Source: Candidatus Nitrotoga sp. CP45
GTDB taxonomy: Bacteria; Pseudomonadota; Gammaproteobacteria; Burkholderiales; Gallionellaceae
Assembly (NCBI GenBank): GCA_945874105.1
Contig: CAMCFJ010000016.1
Span: forward strand, 1 to 57,565
DNA: 57,565 nt
Direction: 5' to 3'
The notes beneath the pieces are model-generated. The model searched no databases, was not told where the DNA came from, and saw only the letters and a program-made list of their open reading frames with translations. The position numbers and the translations under genes were made by a program. Below are positions 55,278-57,565 of the stretch, in pieces; within the stretch, counting starts at the first letter, position 1, and each line of letters starts with the position of its first letter.

Positions 55278-56126
55278 CTACACTGTCCCACCTAAGTTTC
55301 GGTGGTGAAATCGAATATGTTCTTCGACGAACGTTGAGATAAAGTAATACCCATGATCATAATCGGCATGTCTTCGCAGTTCCAAGGATTGCTGCGCTTT
55401 TTGACAGGCGACTTCAAACACTTGCGGAAACAATTGATGCTCAAGAAATTTATCGTTTAACCCCTGATCAATCAGTATCCCGCTTGGAAATGGCGCGTGC
55501 TTTTGTTCCATGAGTGCACTGGCATCATATTGCTGCCAGCTCTCTTGCTCGCTGCCCAGATATGCAGTAAATGCCTTTACACCCCAAGGGCATTTACTCG
55601 GTGCACAGATCGGCGCAAATGCCGATACTGTTTTAAAAAGATCCGGATTGCGCAGCGCCAGGACAAGCGCTCCATGCCCGCCCATTGAGTGCCCGGTAAT
55701 GCCAATACTGGAAGGGTGCACGGGGAATTCCCGCACAATCAATTCATATAGTTCCAGCACATAACTGTACATACGGTAGTGCTTGTTCCATGGTGCTTCT
55801 GTCGCATCGAGATAGAAACCTGCACCTACCCCTAAATCCCAGCTTTCCGAGTCTCCCGGAAGATTGGCGCCGCGCGGACTGGTATCGGGCGTAATCAGCA
55901 TCAGCCCCAACTGCGCAGCTATCCGCTGGGCACCTGCCTTGATCATGAATGTTTCTTCCGTGCAGGTCAGGCCAGCCAGGCAGAACAAAGCGGAAACCTT
56001 GCCTTCCCGAGCCTGCGGCGGCAGAAACACTGAAAACCGCATCGGCAAGCCGATTTCTTTGGATTGGTGACTATAAAACCGCTGCACGCCTCCAAAGCAT
56101 GCGTGTTCGCTGATCATTTCAAGCAT
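55278..56126 (-). CDS. fghA: S-formylglutathione hydrolase
   Basis: A 282-residue alpha/beta hydrolase from MLEMISEHACFGG. The nucleophile is S147 in GHSMGGHGAL, with D225 and H258 (YDHGYYF) completing the triad. It hydrolyses S-formylglutathione to formate and glutathione, the second step of formaldehyde removal. The preferred ATG is 11 bases after the adhC stop; an in-frame TTG overlapping that stop is an alternative. Confidence 0.95.
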   Translation of the reverse strand: MLEMISEHACFGGVQRFYSHQSKEIGLPMRFSVFLPPQAREGKVSALFCLAGLTCTEETFMIKAGAQRIAAQLGLMLITPDTSPRGANLPGDSESWDLGVGAGFYLDATEAPWNKHYRMYSYVLELYELIVREFPVHPSSIGITGHSMGGHGALVLALRNPDLFKTVSAFAPICAPSKCPWGVKAFTAYLGSEQESWQQYDASALMEQKHAPFPSGILIDQGLNDKFLEHQLFPQVFEVACQKAQQSLELRRHADYDHGYYFISTFVEEHIRFHHRNLGGTV

Positions 56127-56137
56127 GGTGCAGCCGC

Positions 56138-57244
56138 TCAATACAGCACGACGGAACGAATTGATTCGCCGCTCATCATCAAATCAAAGCCCTCGTTGAT
56201 GCGCTCCAACGGCAAGGTATGAGTAATCAAATCATCGATATTCAATTTACCTTCCATGTACCAGTCAACAATTTTCGGTACATCGGTTCGGCCGCGTGCT
56301 CCACCAAAAGCAGATCCTTTCCATTCACGACCGGTAACCAGTTGAAATGGGCGAGTGCTGATTTCTTGCCCGGCAGCAGCAACGCCAATGATGAACGATT
56401 GACCCCAGCCTTTATGACAACACTCAAGCGCCTGACGCATAGTGGTGACATTACCAATACATTCGAAGGAGTAGTCAGCGCCACCGTCGGTCAACTGGAT
56501 TATGTGATTGACGATATCTCCAACTTCTTTCGGATTCACGAAATCGGTCATACCGAACTTGCGCGCCATCTCGATTCGCCCAGGATTGATATCGACTCCG
56601 ATAATCTTGTTGGCCCCCACCATCTTTGCGCCTTGAATTACGTTCAGACCAATACCACCCAGTCCAAATACAACCACATTCGCCCCGGCTTCGACTTTAG
56701 CTGAAAAAACCACGGCACCAACACCAGTCGTCACTCCACAACCGATATAGCACGCCTTGTCGAATGGCGCATCCTCACGGATTTTGGCCAACGCGATTTC
56801 AGGAACCACGATGTAGTTGGAAAAAGTCGAGGTTCCCATATAGTGATAGATGGGCTTGCCGTCGATCGAGAAACGTGAAGTAGCATCCGGCATCAAGCCG
56901 CGACCCTGGGTCGAGCGGATGGCTTGACACAGATTGGTCTTGCGCGACAGGCAATACTTGCACTGGCGGCACTCCGGGGTATATAGCGGAATGACATGAT
57001 CATATTTTTTCAGAGAGGAAACACCCGGGCCGACATCTACTACGATGCCCGCTCCTTCATGCCCAAGGATAGATGGAAAAATACCTTCCGGATCAGAACC
57101 CGAAAGGGTGTAATAATCGGTGTGGCAAATTCCGGTCGCTTTTATCTCGACCAGCACTTCACCCTCCCTGGGCCCTGCCAAGTCAACCTCTTCAATCGTC
57201 AACGGCGCACCGGACTTCCATGCGACTGCAGCTCTTGTTTTCAT
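56138..57244 (-). CDS. adhC: S-(hydroxymethyl)glutathione dehydrogenase (class III alcohol dehydrogenase)
   Basis: A 368-residue zinc enzyme. Catalytic zinc ligands C40 and H62 and the structural zinc cysteines C92, C95, C98 and C106 are present, with GLGGIGLNVIQGAK binding NAD. It oxidises the formaldehyde-glutathione adduct. It is immediately upstream of fghA, giving the complete glutathione-linked pathway. The gene starts at ATG behind GGAGCTAACTG. Confidence 0.96.
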   Translation of the reverse strand: MKTRAAVAWKSGAPLTIEEVDLAGPREGEVLVEIKATGICHTDYYTLSGSDPEGIFPSILGHEGAGIVVDVGPGVSSLKKYDHVIPLYTPECRQCKYCLSRKTNLCQAIRSTQGRGLMPDATSRFSIDGKPIYHYMGTSTFSNYIVVPEIALAKIREDAPFDKACYIGCGVTTGVGAVVFSAKVEAGANVVVFGLGGIGLNVIQGAKMVGANKIIGVDINPGRIEMARKFGMTDFVNPKEVGDIVNHIIQLTDGGADYSFECIGNVTTMRQALECCHKGWGQSFIIGVAAAGQEISTRPFQLVTGREWKGSAFGGARGRTDVPKIVDWYMEGKLNIDDLITHTLPLERINEGFDLMMSGESIRSVVLY

Positions 57245-57406
57245 CAGTTAGCTCCATAAAATAAATCCCTCTGCCGCAAGCAACGGGGATTAACTACGCT
57301 ATTACAATTCACTGGCTTTTAGCCAGCCTTCGTCCCAAGGGGCGGAGAATTATACCCATAGAAATTTAATGAATGGCGGATTCAATTCTGAGGTGCAACA
57401 GTGTTT

Positions 57407-57420
57407 GTTGGAATGTTAGA
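57407..57420 (+). repeat. Third occurrence of GTTGGAATGTTAGA
   Basis: Fourteen bases identical to the 18-bp repeat that brackets the gene at 31718-32659, here followed by CC. The preceding sequence (GATTCAATTCTGAGGTGCAA, from 57379) resembles an insertion-sequence end but is unproven. In the rest of 57245-57565 I see no gene I can support. Confidence 0.45.
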
Positions 57421-57565
57421 CCTCGTATATTGACGCTGTCGGCAAAACATTATGCAATGACAATGTTGCGCAGGCTGGGCAACATGACATCGGCTAGACT
57501 TTAGGCGGTTAAGCCTGTGGGTCAGATAGGTGCGGTTGCCCATTTCTCGTTCAATCAGACCGAAC

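Noticed and set aside
57379-57565. Transposase fragment at the right end of the window
   Set aside because: A minus-strand frame reads a few plausible residues (IEREMGNRTYLTHRLNRLK), but it runs off the window and is too short to assign.

Overview
The window reads as a chromosomal segment of a betaproteobacterium. The order leuC-lipoprotein-leuD-leuB-asd-fimV-truA-trpF-trpB-trpA-accD is the usual betaproteobacterial arrangement. The sulfide-oxidation genes, DEAD-box helicases, YfhL-type ferredoxin and general protein style suggest the Nitrosomonadales/Gallionellaceae neighbourhood. That placement is inference; no rRNA or tRNA gene is present to confirm it.

Layout. 0.2-5.1 kb: a sulfide/persulfide module, with a sulfide:quinone oxidoreductase carrying an N-terminal phosphatase-like domain, a persulfide dioxygenase, a divergent ArsR-type thiol sensor, a split YeeE/YedE transporter pair and a TauE/SafE exporter. 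5.2-17.2 kb: a long minus-strand housekeeping block for leucine, lysine/threonine precursor and tryptophan synthesis, tRNA pseudouridylation, the FimV polar hub and fatty-acid synthesis. 17.5-20.7 kb: accessory genes, namely an AbrB/PIN toxin-antitoxin pair, a zinc-ribbon protein with a C-terminal HEPN-like domain, and an HD-GYP phosphodiesterase. 21-31.3 kb: protein quality control and translation genes (LonH-like protease, ArfB, RF3, RhlE) among small conserved proteins. 31.3-32.9 kb: an AT-rich membrane-protein gene flanked by a perfect 18-bp inverted repeat. 32.9-40.5 kb: mutarotase, ferredoxin-coaD-rsmD, a paired M16 peptidase operon, and ftsY-ftsE-ftsX. 40.7-46.2 kb: accessory region with a trypsin-TPR protein, a decayed gene, a Sel1-repeat protein, a cyclase-fold protein, a RelBE/StbDE-type toxin-antitoxin pair, insertion-sequence-like ends and a nested-palindrome element. 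46.3-57.2 kb: typA, a second rhlE with a long 5' leader, map-glnD, two exported proteins of unknown function, and the glutathione-dependent formaldehyde pathway.

How it works together. The first module would oxidise sulfide to a persulfide, split the persulfide to sulfite, and move sulfur anions across the membrane under thiol-sensing control. The leu-asd-trp block supplies amino acids. ftsY/ftsE/ftsX couples membrane targeting and division. adhC-fghA removes formaldehyde.

Points most worth checking: rsmD seems to have lost its ATG through a single change in an ATGA overlap (now ATAA); the zinc-ribbon HEPN-like protein; the orphan class III cyclase-fold protein; four small genes or gene remnants in gaps (15660-15812, 9707-9868, 23669-23821 and the decayed block 41967-42682); three copies of a 126-bp palindromic element; and a 162-bp nested palindrome upstream of a toxin-antitoxin pair.
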